Of a stretch of 64,000 bases of DNA, positions 1 to 10,200 are shown in pieces. Origin of the DNA: Streptococcus mitis. GTDB taxonomy: Bacteria > Bacillota > Bacilli > Lactobacillales > Streptococcaceae. A model generated the notes under the pieces. It searched no databases, was not told the DNA's origin, and was given only the letters and a program-made list of their open reading frames with translations. Position 1 is the stretch's first letter; each line of letters opens with the position of its first letter. Position numbers and translations under genes: made by a program. The stretch covers positions 496,001-560,000 of the forward strand of contig NZ_JPFU01000013.1 of assembly GCF_000722695.1 (NCBI RefSeq). The letters are read 5' to 3'.

Positions 1-1123
1 CTGTCGCATAACTGAGGCGCACATTTTCTGGTGCTCCGAATCCTGCTCCTGTAATCAAGGCTAGACCAACTTCTTCAAGAATAGCCGTCGTAAATGCTGT
101 TACATCGCTATAACCTTTCATCTCCATAGCTTTTTTGACATTTGGAAAGAGATAGAAAGCTCCTTGTGGTTTGACAACTTCAAAACCAGGGACTTCACAC
201 AAGAGTGGATAGATGGTATTGAGACGTTCTTCAAATGCTTGACGCATAACTTCCACAGAATCTTGCGGTCCAGTTAGGGCTTCGATAGTTGCATATTGTG
301 AAACAGCAGTTAGGTTAGAAGTTGTTTGACCTGTCAATTTGCTCATAGCAGCAATGATTTCTGAATCACCCACTGCATAACCTACCCGCCAACCTGTCAT
401 GGCATAAGCTTTTGATACACCGTTAATGACAATGGTTTGCTTGCGAATGGCTTCTGATAGACTAGATATTGGTACGAACTCATTCCCGTTATAGACCAAA
501 CGACCATAAATATCATCTGCTAGGATGAGAATGTCATGTTCAACTGCCCAATTTCCTATAGCCAAGAGTTCCTCGCGAGTGTAAATCATACCAGTCGGAT
601 TAGATGGCGAATTTAGCACCAAAACCTTGGTTTTGTCTGTGCGAGCTGCTTCCAACTGCTCTACGGTCACCTTAAAGTGATTGTCTTCCTTAGCAGGAAC
701 AAAGACTGGCACACCTTCTGCCATCTTGACCTGATCTCCATAGCTGACCCAATATGGGGTTGGGATGATAACTTCATCACCTGGATTGACCACAGCCATA
801 AAGAAAGTATAGAGTGAGAACTTAGCACCGGTAGCAAAGGTAACCTCGTTACTTGCGACAGAATAGCCATAGTAGCGCTCGAAGTAGGTATTCACCGCAG
901 CTTTTAATTCTGGTAGGCCTGAAGCTACTGTATAGAAGGAAGCCTGTCCTTCTCGAATAGCTTTAACTGCTGCATCCTGAATATTTTCAGGAGTGTGAAA
1001 ATCTGGTTGTCCCAAGGTCAAGAAAAGGACATCCTTACCTTGAGCTTTTAATTTTTTTGCTCTCGCATCACTAGCTAAAGTAACACTTTCTTCCATTTCT
1101 AAAACACGGTTGGATAGTTTCAT
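1..1123 (-). CDS. aspC: PLP-dependent class I aminotransferase (AspC/AspB type), C-terminus cut by window edge
   Basis: This is a fold-type I pyridoxal-phosphate aminotransferase, most likely aspartate/aromatic amino acid transamination in the cytosol. I translated the minus strand: the protein starts MKLSNRVLEM and contains the typical N-S-P-S-N-P-T-G segment, an Asp-Asp-Ile-Tyr segment, and the PLP-lysine motif VSKAYAMTGWR, whose K would form the Schiff base. The ATG at 1123 overlaps the stop of the upstream ypmB-like gene as ATGA and has a GGAGG ribosome site inside that gene, so the two are translationally coupled. The reading frame is open to position 1, so about 20 C-terminal residues should lie outside the window. 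The aminotransferase family is certain; substrate preference is inferred from family and neighbourhood. Confidence 0.9.
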   Translation of the reverse strand, partial: MKLSNRVLEMEESVTLASDARAKKLKAQGKDVLFLTLGQPDFHTPENIQDAAVKAIREGQASFYTVASGLPELKAAVNTYFERYYGYSVASNEVTFATGAKFSLYTFFMAVVNPGDEVIIPTPYWVSYGDQVKMAEGVPVFVPAKEDNHFKVTVEQLEAARTDKTKVLVLNSPSNPTGMIYTREELLAIGNWAVEHDILILADDIYGRLVYNGNEFVPISSLSEAIRKQTIVINGVSKAYAMTGWRVGYAVGDSEIIAAMSKLTGQTTSNLTAVSQYATIEALTGPQDSVEVMRQAFEERLNTIYPLLCEVPGFEVVKPQGAFYLFPNVKKAMEMKGYSDVTAFTTAILEEVGLALITGAGFGAPENVRLSYAT

Positions 1124-1608
1124 AGGCCCTCCTTATTGACCAATGCTCCTGTTTCAAAATCTACTAGATAAAAATCAGAGCCTGACTTAACTTCCCAGAT
1201 TGGCTTGTCTTGATAACGGCCAAAGGTAATCTTGTCAATCTCACCAGCTCCTTTTTCCTTAGAAACAGCTTCTGCTTTTTCTTGTGAAATACCCTGATTT
1301 AGCTGATAGACGTAAATCTTATGATCATCTTTACCAATCAGGACAGCAAGTGCTTCTTGTTTTTTATTACGGCCAAGAACGCTGTAATAGGATTCCAAGC
1401 CATTGTATAAGTCAACCTGATCAGCCTGCTCTAATCCTGCATACTGCTGAGCTAATTTTTCTCCTTCACTTTTAGCTGTTTGATAAGGTTTCATACTCAG
1501 AAACACTAGATACAGAAAGGAAGCACTGATAACCACAAACAAAATCGTCATCCCTAGACCATACTGCCACAGTAGATTATTTTTTGCTTTGTTTTGTCTT
1601 TTTTTCAC
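1120..1608 (-). CDS. ypmB: YpmB/TseB-like membrane-anchored PepSY-like protein
   Basis: A 162-residue protein with a short basic N-terminus, one membrane segment at about residues 15-38, and an extracytoplasmic part containing two short PepSY-like units. This matches the YpmB/TseB (DUF5590) family, whose members act outside the membrane and have been linked to cell-wall elongation and penicillin-binding protein control in Firmicutes. The start is GTG at 1608; the next in-frame ATG lies inside the membrane segment and is unlikely. I see no Shine-Dalgarno, and the -10 box ends only 6 nt before the GTG, so the mRNA may be leaderless. The stop overlaps the aminotransferase start. The ypmB-aspC pairing, often followed by asnS, is a common Firmicute arrangement. 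Confidence 0.8.
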   Translation of the reverse strand: MKKRQNKAKNNLLWQYGLGMTILFVVISASFLYLVFLSMKPYQTAKSEGEKLAQQYAGLEQADQVDLYNGLESYYSVLGRNKKQEALAVLIGKDDHKIYVYQLNQGISQEKAEAVSKEKGAGEIDKITFGRYQDKPIWEVKSGSDFYLVDFETGALVNKEGL

Positions 1609-1643
1609 TCGTCTATTTTACCATCTATTAGGCTTTATTACAA
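1609..1643 (-). promoter_or_regulatory. Promoter of ypmB-aspC, predicted to give a leaderless mRNA
   Basis: On the minus strand a -35 TTGTAA (1638-1643), a 17-bp spacer ending in TGG, and a -10 TAAAAT (1615-1620) form an extended -10 promoter. Only six bases separate the -10 from the GTG at 1608, so the predicted transcription start falls on the start codon itself. Confidence 0.6.
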
Positions 1644-1655
1644 GTGAATGCAAGA

Positions 1656-1760
1656 ATACTCTTCGAAAATCTCTTCAAACCACGTCAGCTTCGCCTTGCC
1701 GTACCCAAGTACTGTCTGCGACTAGCTTCCTAGTTTGCTCTTTGATTTTCATTGAGTATA
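1656..1760 (+). repeat. BOX element (boxA-boxC type)
   Basis: The element opens with ATACTCTTCGAAAATCTCTT and the boxA core that ends in CCTTGCCGTA, and closes with the boxC end TTTTCATTGAGTATA. It is about 105 nt, so it lacks full boxB units. BOX elements are intergenic repeats characteristic of S. pneumoniae and close relatives. This one lies upstream of the ypmB promoter. Confidence 0.85.
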
Positions 1761-1855
1761 AGCAACCAATTCTATTTCTTCCTTCAAAGTAAATCGATTT
1801 TTCTTAGTTAAAACCGAGCAAGAAAAGTAAAGACAGCTCCAAAATCAACCTATTA

Positions 1856-1882
1856 AAAAACCTGAGCTTGACACTCAAGTTT
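1856..1882 (-). terminator. Rho-independent terminator of the MFS gene
   Basis: On the minus strand, CTTGAG and CTCAGG form a stem with one G-T pair around a 7-nt loop, followed by six T. It lies just past the MFS stop codon. Confidence 0.6.
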
Positions 1883-1899
1883 TCAAAAATTCTTTTAAT

Positions 1900-3096
1900 C
1901 TATGGAATCATTTTATCATCCATTCTTTTAGCCATTTTTCCTAAAAATATAGGCAGTAGAAGGCTAATCATGACTAAAAAGAAGCCTAGATAAAGAAATG
2001 CTACTACAAAGCCTAAATTGTCAATCAACCAGCCTGTCAGCGGAAAGAACACAATCATACTTAGGCTAAACATCATAGAATAGACACTCAGCATGGTTGC
2101 CCTTACTTCACTTGGAAGGCGCCCTTGCAAATCATTGTCAAAAATCGGCTTAAAAAGAGCATGCAGAGCATTACTAATCAAATAAATCAGAATATAGATT
2201 AGAGGTGTTCCAAAGTAGGACAGCAGGTAGGTAACTCCAGTCAGCAGGACGAGAATAGGGAAAATCTTCAAGGCGGCATATTTCTTTCCAATCTTACTCG
2301 CTAGATAGACTGCAACGATATTTAAGAGACTACCAAGTAGCATAACTGCTGAAATTTGCCAACTACTTAAATCTGGTAGCTGATTTTGATAGTAAAAATA
2401 AAACATGCACATGAGTACTCCGACAATCTGAGACAAAATCATCCAGTTGAAGAGCATGGGATTTCTCTTCAACTCAGCCTTAACAGTCCAAATAATCTGT
2501 TTCATTGTCACACTATCAGCTTTCTCTACCTTGACACTAGGTTCTTTCAGCATCCAGATCAGGAAAAGAACTATGATAGAAGTGGCAATCATGATATAGT
2601 AGGTCAGGTGCAATTGACCATGAACAAAAAATCCTGCTAGCACTGTCCCCAAAGACTGGGTTCCTTCTGACACTCCTGATATGAAACTTGAAATGGATAG
2701 ATAACGCTCCTTTAGTCCAGCCTCTACAGCCGAGTCATAGACCATTGCTGCGCTTGTTCCTGAATCAAAATTATAAGACAAGGCACTTACCGCCATAGCT
2801 AGTGCATAAATCCAAAAATTTCCCTGCCCAGCCAACATGAGAATAGAAGACACAATTCCTGCTATTCTACTTAAATAAAGATTGGTCTTATAGGAATAGC
2901 GGTCAGCTAACATACCAGATGGAATTTCACAGAGAAGACTGGTAGTATGAAAAATACTCTCCAGAAGGCCAATCTGCCAAAGAGACATTCCATTTTGACT
3001 GAGAAAGAGAATCCAAAAACTGGTAATCCCTAAAAATGCAAAAAACTCAACTCCGGCCATCAGGCCAATATTTTTCCGATAATTTCTTATTAACAT
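1900..3096 (-). CDS. Major facilitator superfamily exporter, substrate unknown
   Basis: A 398-residue polytopic protein with about 12 hydrophobic segments in two halves. The loop between segments 2 and 3 has an MFS motif-A-like sequence (SGMLADRYSYKTN), and the central loop (about residues 185-215) is charged and cytoplasmic, as expected of drug/metabolite:H+ antiporters. I chose the ATG at 3096 because AAAGGAG lies 6 bases before it. An in-frame GTG at 3141 would add 15 residues but lacks a good ribosome site and overlaps a likely leader ORF. It is not Mef or PmrA as I know them. A small ORF and an inverted repeat just upstream suggest regulation by translational attenuation. It stands alone with its own terminator. 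Confidence 0.8.
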   Translation of the reverse strand: MLIRNYRKNIGLMAGVEFFAFLGITSFWILFLSQNGMSLWQIGLLESIFHTTSLLCEIPSGMLADRYSYKTNLYLSRIAGIVSSILMLAGQGNFWIYALAMAVSALSYNFDSGTSAAMVYDSAVEAGLKERYLSISSFISGVSEGTQSLGTVLAGFFVHGQLHLTYYIMIATSIIVLFLIWMLKEPSVKVEKADSVTMKQIIWTVKAELKRNPMLFNWMILSQIVGVLMCMFYFYYQNQLPDLSSWQISAVMLLGSLLNIVAVYLASKIGKKYAALKIFPILVLLTGVTYLLSYFGTPLIYILIYLISNALHALFKPIFDNDLQGRLPSEVRATMLSVYSMMFSLSMIVFFPLTGWLIDNLGFVVAFLYLGFFLVMISLLLPIFLGKMAKRMDDKMIP

Positions 3097-3106
3097 TTTT
3101 TCTCCT

Positions 3107-3148
3107 TTAACAAGTGTATTATTATTTCTTTTGTCCGTCACTTGTTAA
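3107..3148 (-). promoter_or_regulatory. Inverted repeat abutting the MFS ribosome-binding site (candidate attenuator)
   Basis: Perfect 10-bp arms TTAACAAGTG (3139-3148) and CACTTGTTAA (3107-3116) flank a 22-nt loop. The second arm runs directly into the AAGGAG ribosome site (3102-3107) of the MFS gene, and the first arm lies inside the small upstream ORF. A ribosome halted on that ORF would open the stem and free the ribosome site. Confidence 0.45.
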
Positions 3149-3199
3149 TCTGTTCCTTACATGATCTCCACCCCTTTTAGAAGCATTCTTCAATGCCAT
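3122..3199 (-). CDS. Possible 25-codon leader peptide upstream of the MFS exporter
   Basis: A short ORF begins with ATG at 3199, preceded by AAAGGAA seven to eight bases away, and ends with TAA at 3122-3124, 25 bases before the MFS start. The peptide starts MALKNASKRGG and is rich in Lys, Arg and Asn. Its last codons contain the first arm of the inverted repeat described at 3107-3148. An extended -10 (TGG TATCAT) lies upstream around 3215-3225 on the minus strand. Translation is not proven; the evidence is the ribosome site, position and overlap with the hairpin. Confidence 0.4.
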   Translation of the reverse strand: MALKNASKRGGDHVRNRLTSDGQKK

Positions 3200-3316
3200 T
3201 ATTGTTCCTTTAATTGTTTATGAAATGATACCAGAAAATAGCTGTTCTGCGGTTTCTATTGCGAGTTTTCTTGTTTATTTTAGCACTTATGTCATCATAT
3301 TACAAGAGAATATAGG

Positions 3317-3333
3317 AATACTCTTCGAAAATC
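3317..3333 (+). repeat. Fragment of a BOX element in the 3097-3487 intergenic region
   Basis: AATACTCTTCGAAAATC matches the outer end of boxA and then diverges. The 390-bp region between the divergent MFS and FMN reductase genes otherwise holds the MFS leader and promoter (3100-3230), AT-rich sequence, and the FMN reductase promoter region with a GAGAATTCTC palindrome near 3451. Confidence 0.5.
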
Positions 3334-3487
3334 AAATGCATTTCAGTCACAAATGACTAGAGTTTCAGCAATTTTATAATTTTCAAATAAACTATGAGCA
3401 AACTTCTTGCAAGTTCTTTTGCTTTGTTGTAATATATTTTATAACAACGAGAGAATTCTCGGAAATTTAAGAAAAAGGAGACACATC

Positions 3488-4036
3488 ATGTCTAAAAAAG
3501 TATTATTTATCATCGGATCACTACGTCAAGGTTCTTTCAACCACCAAATGGCCCTCGAAGCTGAGAAAGCACTTGCTGGTAAAGCGGAAGTTAGCTACCT
3601 TGATTATTCAGCCCTTCCTCTCTTTAGCCAAGATTTGGAAGTTCCAACACATCCAGCTGTAGCGGCTGCTCGTGAAGCGGTTCTCGCTGCAGATGCTATC
3701 TGGATCTTCTCCCCAGTCTACAACTTCTCTATCCCTGGAACAGTAAAAAACTTGCTTGACTGGCTATCCCGTGCCCTTGACTTGTCTGATACACGTGGCG
3801 CTTCTGCTCTTCAAGACAAGTTTGTCACAGTATCATCTGTAGCCAATGCAGGTCACGATCAACTCTTCGCTATCTATAAAGACCTCTTGCCATTTATCCG
3901 TACACAAGTCGTTGGTGATTTCACTGCTGCACGTGTCAATGACTCTGCTTGGACAGACGGCAATTTAGTTCTTGAAGAAACAGTCCTAAACTCACTTGAA
4001 AAACAAGCTCAAGACTTGGTCGCAGCAGTTCAGTAA
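3488..4036 (+). CDS. NAD(P)H-dependent FMN reductase family protein
   Basis: A 182-residue flavodoxin-fold oxidoreductase. The N-terminal phosphate-binding segment GSLRQGSFN and the central PVYNFSIPGTVKNLLDW segment are typical of the NADPH-dependent FMN/quinone/azo reductase family (PF03358), which is cytosolic and reduces FMN, quinones or azo dyes. The start is ATG at 3488 with AAAAAGGAG just upstream; an earlier in-frame start at 3407 would add 27 residues without similarity to the family. A GAGAATTCTC palindrome at about 3451-3460 between the promoter region and the start could be a redox-responsive operator, but this is a guess. It is a single-gene unit with a strong terminator behind it. 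Exact substrate unknown. Confidence 0.85.
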   Translation: MSKKVLFIIGSLRQGSFNHQMALEAEKALAGKAEVSYLDYSALPLFSQDLEVPTHPAVAAAREAVLAADAIWIFSPVYNFSIPGTVKNLLDWLSRALDLSDTRGASALQDKFVTVSSVANAGHDQLFAIYKDLLPFIRTQVVGDFTAARVNDSAWTDGNLVLEETVLNSLEKQAQDLVAAVQ

Positions 4037-4071
4037 AAAATAGAGAATTTTAAGAAGTCTAAATCAATTAT

Positions 4072-4096
4072 CGCCACCTAATAGGGTGGCATTTTT
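4072..4096 (+). terminator. Terminator of the FMN reductase gene
   Basis: GCCACC and GGTGGC form a stem around a TAATAG-type loop, followed by a run of T. Confidence 0.8.
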
Positions 4097-4133
4097 AGAC
4101 TCAATCAAGATTTTTAGACAAACATCAGCCATC

Positions 4134-4168
4134 CAAAAAAACCTTGAGCGTTACCACTCAAGGTTTTT
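4134..4168. terminator. Bidirectional terminator between the FMN reductase gene and pclA
   Basis: CCTTGAG (4142-4148) pairs with CTCAAGG (4157-4163), with poly-A before and poly-T after, so it can act for the + strand and for pclA on the - strand. Confidence 0.75.
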
Positions 4169-4271
4169 AGCAGTCTTTTCCATTATGGAAAATCGTCCTA
4201 AGAATATTCTTTCATTCGAGATCTATCACTTATCATCTTCTTTCGAGAAATTAGTGACTGCTTTTGGCTGA

Positions 4272-7200
4272 TTAATCTTCTTTTCTTCGACCTACATATA
4301 GGCTCAATAGAATACCGCTACCTAGAAGAACAGAGATATAATCAGATTGGCTTCCAGTTTCAGGTAATTTGTCCCCATGGTTTTCTTTAACTGTAGTTGA
4401 TACTACTGGGTTAGCATTTACTGGAGTTGCTGGTTGAGCCGGTGTTGGTACTACTGGTTGTTCTGGAACTGCTGGTACTGGTTTAACCGATACTTCTGGT
4501 GTTGGAACAACTGGAGTTGGTTGTACTGGCACTTCTGGTATCGGTACATTTGGTGTTGGTTGCGCTGGCACAGGTTTAACCGGTACTTCTGGTGTTGGTT
4601 GTGCTGGTACTGTTGGAATATCTAATTCTGGTACTTCAGCAACTTCTGGCATTCCTGGCACACCTCCGTTTAATTCTGGCAATTCGTAAACTGGTGGTTC
4701 TGGCATTGCAAACGTTGGTCCTTCTAGCACATTAGGTGTTGGAGGAACTGGTTTGTCATTTGATGGTGTTACTGGTTTGTCTTGGCATCCACATTTACCA
4801 TCTTTGCCGTCTTTACCGTCTTTGCCATCACGTCCATCGCGACCATCGCGACCATCTTTACCGTCTTTAACAACTGTTTTTGTCACAGTTCCGTCAGAAT
4901 TGATGATTGTGATTGTATGACTACCATTTCCATTATCTTCAACAGAAACTTTTGGTGATTTACCATCTTTACCGTCTTTAATCACCATTTCTGTCTTACT
5001 TCCATCTGGATTAATGATTGTAACAACGTGAGTTCCATCGTTATTATTTTTAACAGTTACAGTTGGTGAAACGCCATCTTTACCGTCTTTACCATCTTTG
5101 ATAATAGATTTGTATTCACGACCATCAGAATCAACGATTGTTAAGGTGTGAGTGCCATCTCCGTTATCAACGATGTTCGCTTTTGGTGATTTACCATCAA
5201 AGATTGTAGTTGTCGTTTCTTTACCATCAGCACCTGTCACCTTAATAGTGTGCGAACCGTTGTTGTTATCAATAATTTCAAGTTTTGGTTCTTTACCATC
5301 ACGAACTGTGGTTGTAGTAGTTGTACCGTCTGAGTTCACAACTGTGATCGTGTGAGTGCCATCTCCGTTATCCACAACCTTAGCAGTTGGTGATTTACCG
5401 TCACGAACTGTGGTTTCAGAAACAGTACCATTACCGTTTTCTACACGAATTGTGTAAGTACCATCATGGTTATCAGTAACAGTGGCTACTGGTGATTTAC
5501 CATCTTTAACGATGGTTTCAGTAGTAGTTCCATCACCATTTAGAACTGAAATCTTATGTGTTCCATTTTGTTCATCAGTTATAGTAACTTTTGGTGATTT
5601 ACCATCACGAACTATGGTTTCAGTTGTCACACCTTCTGGATTTGTAATAACGATTGTATGACTTCCATCCCCATTATCACGAACAGATGCGGTTGGAGTA
5701 CGTCCGTCAACACCATCACGTCCATTTTTCACAACAAACTCATTCTTAGTTCCATCTGGGTTAGTGATTGTTACTGTGTGACTTCCGTCTGGATTTTCTC
5801 TTGTTGTAGCTGAAGCAGCTTTACCATCTTTACCATCTTTGATAATAGCATTTGTAATATTACCTTCTCCATCTGTCACTTTAACAGTGTGAGTTCCATC
5901 GTTATTATCTGTTACTTCAACTTTTGGAGTCTTGCCGTCTTTACCGTTTTTAACAACTGTTTCTTTAGAAGTTCCATCTGGATTTGTTACAGTAATTGTA
6001 TGGCTTCCATCTGGATTTTCAGTTGTGGTGATAGTAGCTGTTTTACCATCCTTACCATCTTTAACTTTAGTAGTTGATTCAGAGCCATCTCCATTTCGAA
6101 CGGTAATAGAGTGTGTTCCATCTCCGTTATCTGTTACAGTAACAACTGGTGATTTGCCATCTGCACCATTTTCACCTTTATCACCTTTTAGCCCATCTAA
6201 AACTGTGGCAAGTGGTTTTGTAGAATCCAATGGTTGACCTGGACGTTCTGGATCTTCCACAAAAATTTTAGTTTCATTACCTTCTTTTTTAGCAATTAGA
6301 GATTTTCCATCTTTACCATTTTTTACATTTACAGTAACAGGATCTTTTCCTGGTGTTGTAATTGTAATATCTGTACTATGTCCATCTGTTCCTGGTTTAG
6401 CTGTAACTTCTGGTGTATCTCCTTTTGCTCCTTGAGGTCCTCTTATATTGCCAGTCTTGTTCCATGCTCCGTTTTGTTTTCTATAGACATCTCCTGTTGA
6501 ACTATCAATATAAGTATCTCCATTTTTTCCATCTTTTGGATTTGGTGCAATATTTCCACTTAAAAGTTCAGATCCATTACGTCCGTCTCTACCACTAGCA
6601 CCATTTTCTCCATTAACTCCGTTCAATACATCACGTTCACTGATTAACTCATCTACTCCAGGATCGTAATGATTATTTCCATTATTATCAAAATAAACTG
6701 TAACATGAGTACCATCTGCGTTATCAGAAGATGTTGCTCTAGAATTAGGATGTCCTGATACTTCATCCGGGTTATTTCCTACACTTCTTCTTGCTCTTCT
6801 AAAGGAATCTTCTCCATTAATATATGGTTGTAAATCAATTTTAGGAGTTCGTCCATTGTTACCATTATGTCCATCTAGACCATCTCTAACTGTAAATGTT
6901 ACTGGTTCTTTTCCTGGTGTTGTAATGGTTACAACTGTACTATGTCCATCTGCTCCACGTTGAGTTGTAACTGTAGGTGTTTGTCCATTTTGACCATTCG
7001 CTCCAGTTTCACCTTTAGCTCCATCATGAACAAATACTGTAGTCGGTTGTGACCCATCGTGATTATCGACAGTAATCTCTACTCCCTTATGATCAACTTC
7101 TTCCTTACGAGCAGCAGTTACAGTTGGTGATTTTCCGTCTACCCCATCTCTAATTACTGCAAGAGGTCTGTCAGGGGTTAATGGTTGACCTGGATTTGCT

Positions 7201-10200
7201 GGATCTTCTTGATAAACTTTTGTTTCTTTGCCTTCTTTAACAGTGAGCAATGACTTACCATCACGTCCGTCAGCACCTTTAGCTCCATCTTTAATCATTT
7301 CTGATCCTAGAAGTTCATCAGTTCCTGGTGTGTATTTACCATCATTGTTTTCATCAGTATAGAAGGTAACAATTGTATGAGATGGATTTCCATTTTTGCC
7401 TTCAACACGAAGTAAATCAACTTTTGGAGTTTTGCCGTTTAACCCATTTTCACCATTCTTCACATTTACAGTAACTGGATCTTTTCCTGGAACAGTGAAT
7501 GTAATGTCAGAACTATGTCCATCTTTTCCTGGTGTTACAGTTACTTCAGGAGTTTTTCCATCTTCACCTTTCTCTCCGTCTTTAACGATGGATGTTTGAA
7601 CGAGGGTATCAGTTCCTTCTGTGTAATTACCATCGCCATCTTTGTCAATGTAGAAGGTTAGAGTAATTTGTTTTTTAGCTTCATCACGTTCTGCTTTGAC
7701 TTTTGGTGTTTGGCCGTCTACTCCGTTTTTAACGATTGTTGTAAGGGCTGGACGTCCTTCTGGTTGAGTGATAGTGATGGTGTGTGTGCCATCATGGTTG
7801 TCTGTTAGGGTTACTTCTGGTGTGAAGCCATCACGACCATTTTCTCCCTTGTCACCTTTTGGACCTTTGATGTTGCCTGCTTGTTCCCAAGTATTGTTCT
7901 TCTTAACGAAGACATCTCCTGTGGCAGTATTAACGAAGCTATCGCCATCTTTACCGTCTCTTGGTGTTGGATCTACTTTGCCATTTAGAACTTCTTTACC
8001 ATCACGTCCTGCTTGACCTGCTGCTCCGTCTTGACCGTCTTTAACGATGGATGTTTGAACGAGCGTATCTGTACCTTCTGTATAGTTTCCATCGCCATCT
8101 TTGTCAATGTAGAAGGTTAGAGTAGTTTGTTTTTTGGTTTCATCACGTTCTGCTTTGACTTTTGGTGTTTGTCCGTCTACTCCGTTTTTAATTGTTGTTG
8201 TGACAGCTGGTCTGCCTTCTGGTTGTGTAACTGTAATCGTATGACTACCATCATGGTTGTCTGTAACACTTACCTCTGGTGTGAAGCCGTCTTTTCCATT
8301 TTCACCTTTATCCCCTTTTGGTCCTTTAATGTTTCCTACTTGTTCCCAAGTGTTGTTTTTCTTAACGAAGACATCTCCTGTGGCAGTATTAACAAAGCTG
8401 TCTCCATCTTTTCCGTCTCTTGGTTGTGGATCTACTTTTCCGTTTAATACTTCTTTACCATCACGTCCTGCTTGTCCAGCTGCTCCGTCTTGGCCGTCTT
8501 TAACGATGGATGTTTGAACGAGCGTATCTGTGCCTTCTGTATAGTTTCCATCGCCATCTTTGTCAATGTAGAAGGTTAGAGTAGTTTGTTTTTTGGCTTC
8601 ATCACGAACAGCTTTGACTTTTGGTGTTTGGCCATTTTCTCCATTTTTAACGATTGTTGTAAGAGCTGGACGTCCTTCTGGTTGGGTGATAGTAATGGTG
8701 TGTGTGCCATCATGGTTGTCTGTCACTGTTACTTCTGGTGTGAAGCCATCACGACCATTTTCTCCCTTGTCACCTTTAGGACCTTTGATGTTGCCTGCTT
8801 GTTCCCAAGTATTGTTCTTCTTAACGAAGACATCTCCTGTGGCAGTATTAACAAAGCTGTCTCCATCTTTTCCGTCTCTTGGTTGTGGATCTACTTTTCC
8901 GTTTAATACTTCTTTACCATCACGTCCTGCTTGTCCAGCTGCTCCGTCTTGGCCGTCTTTAACGATGGATGTTTGAACGAGCGTATCTGTGCCTTCTGTG
9001 TAATTACCATCGCCATCTTTGTCAATGTAGAAGGTTAGAGTAGTTTGTTTTTTGGCTTCATCACGAACAGCTTTGACTTTTGGTGTTTGGCCGTCTACTC
9101 CGTTTTTAACGATTGTTGTGACAGCTGGGCGACCTTCTGGCTGCGTAATGATAATCGTATGGCTACCATCATGATTATCTGTCACTGTTACTTCTGGTGT
9201 GAAACCATCACGACCATTTTCTCCCTTGTCACCTTTTGGACCTTTGATGTTGCCTGCTTGTTCCCAAGTATTGTTCTTCTTGACGAAGACATCTCCTGTG
9301 GCAGTATTAACGAAGCTGTCTCCATCTTTTCCGTCTCTTGGTGTTGGATCTACTGTTCCGTTTAATACTTCTTTACCATCACGTCCTGCTTGACCTGCTG
9401 CTCCGTCTTTGACAATTGATGTTTGAATGAGCGTATCAGTTCCTTCTGTGTAATTACCATCGCCATCTTTGTCAATGTAGAAGGTTAGAGTAGTTTGTTT
9501 TTTAGCTTCATCACGAACAGCTTTGACTTTTGGTGTTTGGCCGTCTACTCCGTTTTTAACGATTGTTGTGACAGCTGGGCGACCTTCTGGTTGAGTGATA
9601 GTGATGGTGTGTGTGCCATCATGGTTGTCTGTCACTGTTACTTCTGGTGTGAAGCCATCACGACCATTTTCTCCCTTGTCACCTTTTGGACCTTTGATGT
9701 TGCCTGCTTGTTCCCAAGTATTGTTCTTCTTAACGAAGACATCTCCTGTGGCAGTATTAACGAAGCTATCGCCATCTTTACCGTCTCTTGGTGTTGGATC
9801 TACTTTGCCATTTAGAACTTCTTTACCATCACGTCCTGCTTGACCTGCTGCTCCGTCTTGACCGTCTTTAACGATGGATGTTTGAACGAGCGTATCAGTT
9901 CCTTCTGTGTAATTACCATCGCCATCTTTGTCAATGTAGAAGGTTAATGTTGTTTGTTTTTTAGCTTCATCACGAACAGCTTTGACTTTTGGTGTTTGGC
10001 CGTCTACTCCGTTTTTAACGATTGTTGTAAGGGCTGGGCGACCTTCTGGTTGAGTGATAGTGATGGTGTGTGTGCCATCATGGTTGTCTGTTAGGGTTAC
10101 TTCTGGTGTGAAGCCATCATGACCATTTTCTCCCTTGTCACCTTTAGGACCTTTGATGTTGCCTGCTTGTTCCCAAGTATTGTTCTTCTTAACGAAGACA

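Noticed and set aside
3097..3141. Longer MFS protein starting with GTG at 3141
   Set aside because: The added 15 residues are polar and Asn-rich, lack a ribosome site, and overlap the leader ORF and hairpin; ATG 3096 has AAAGGAG.
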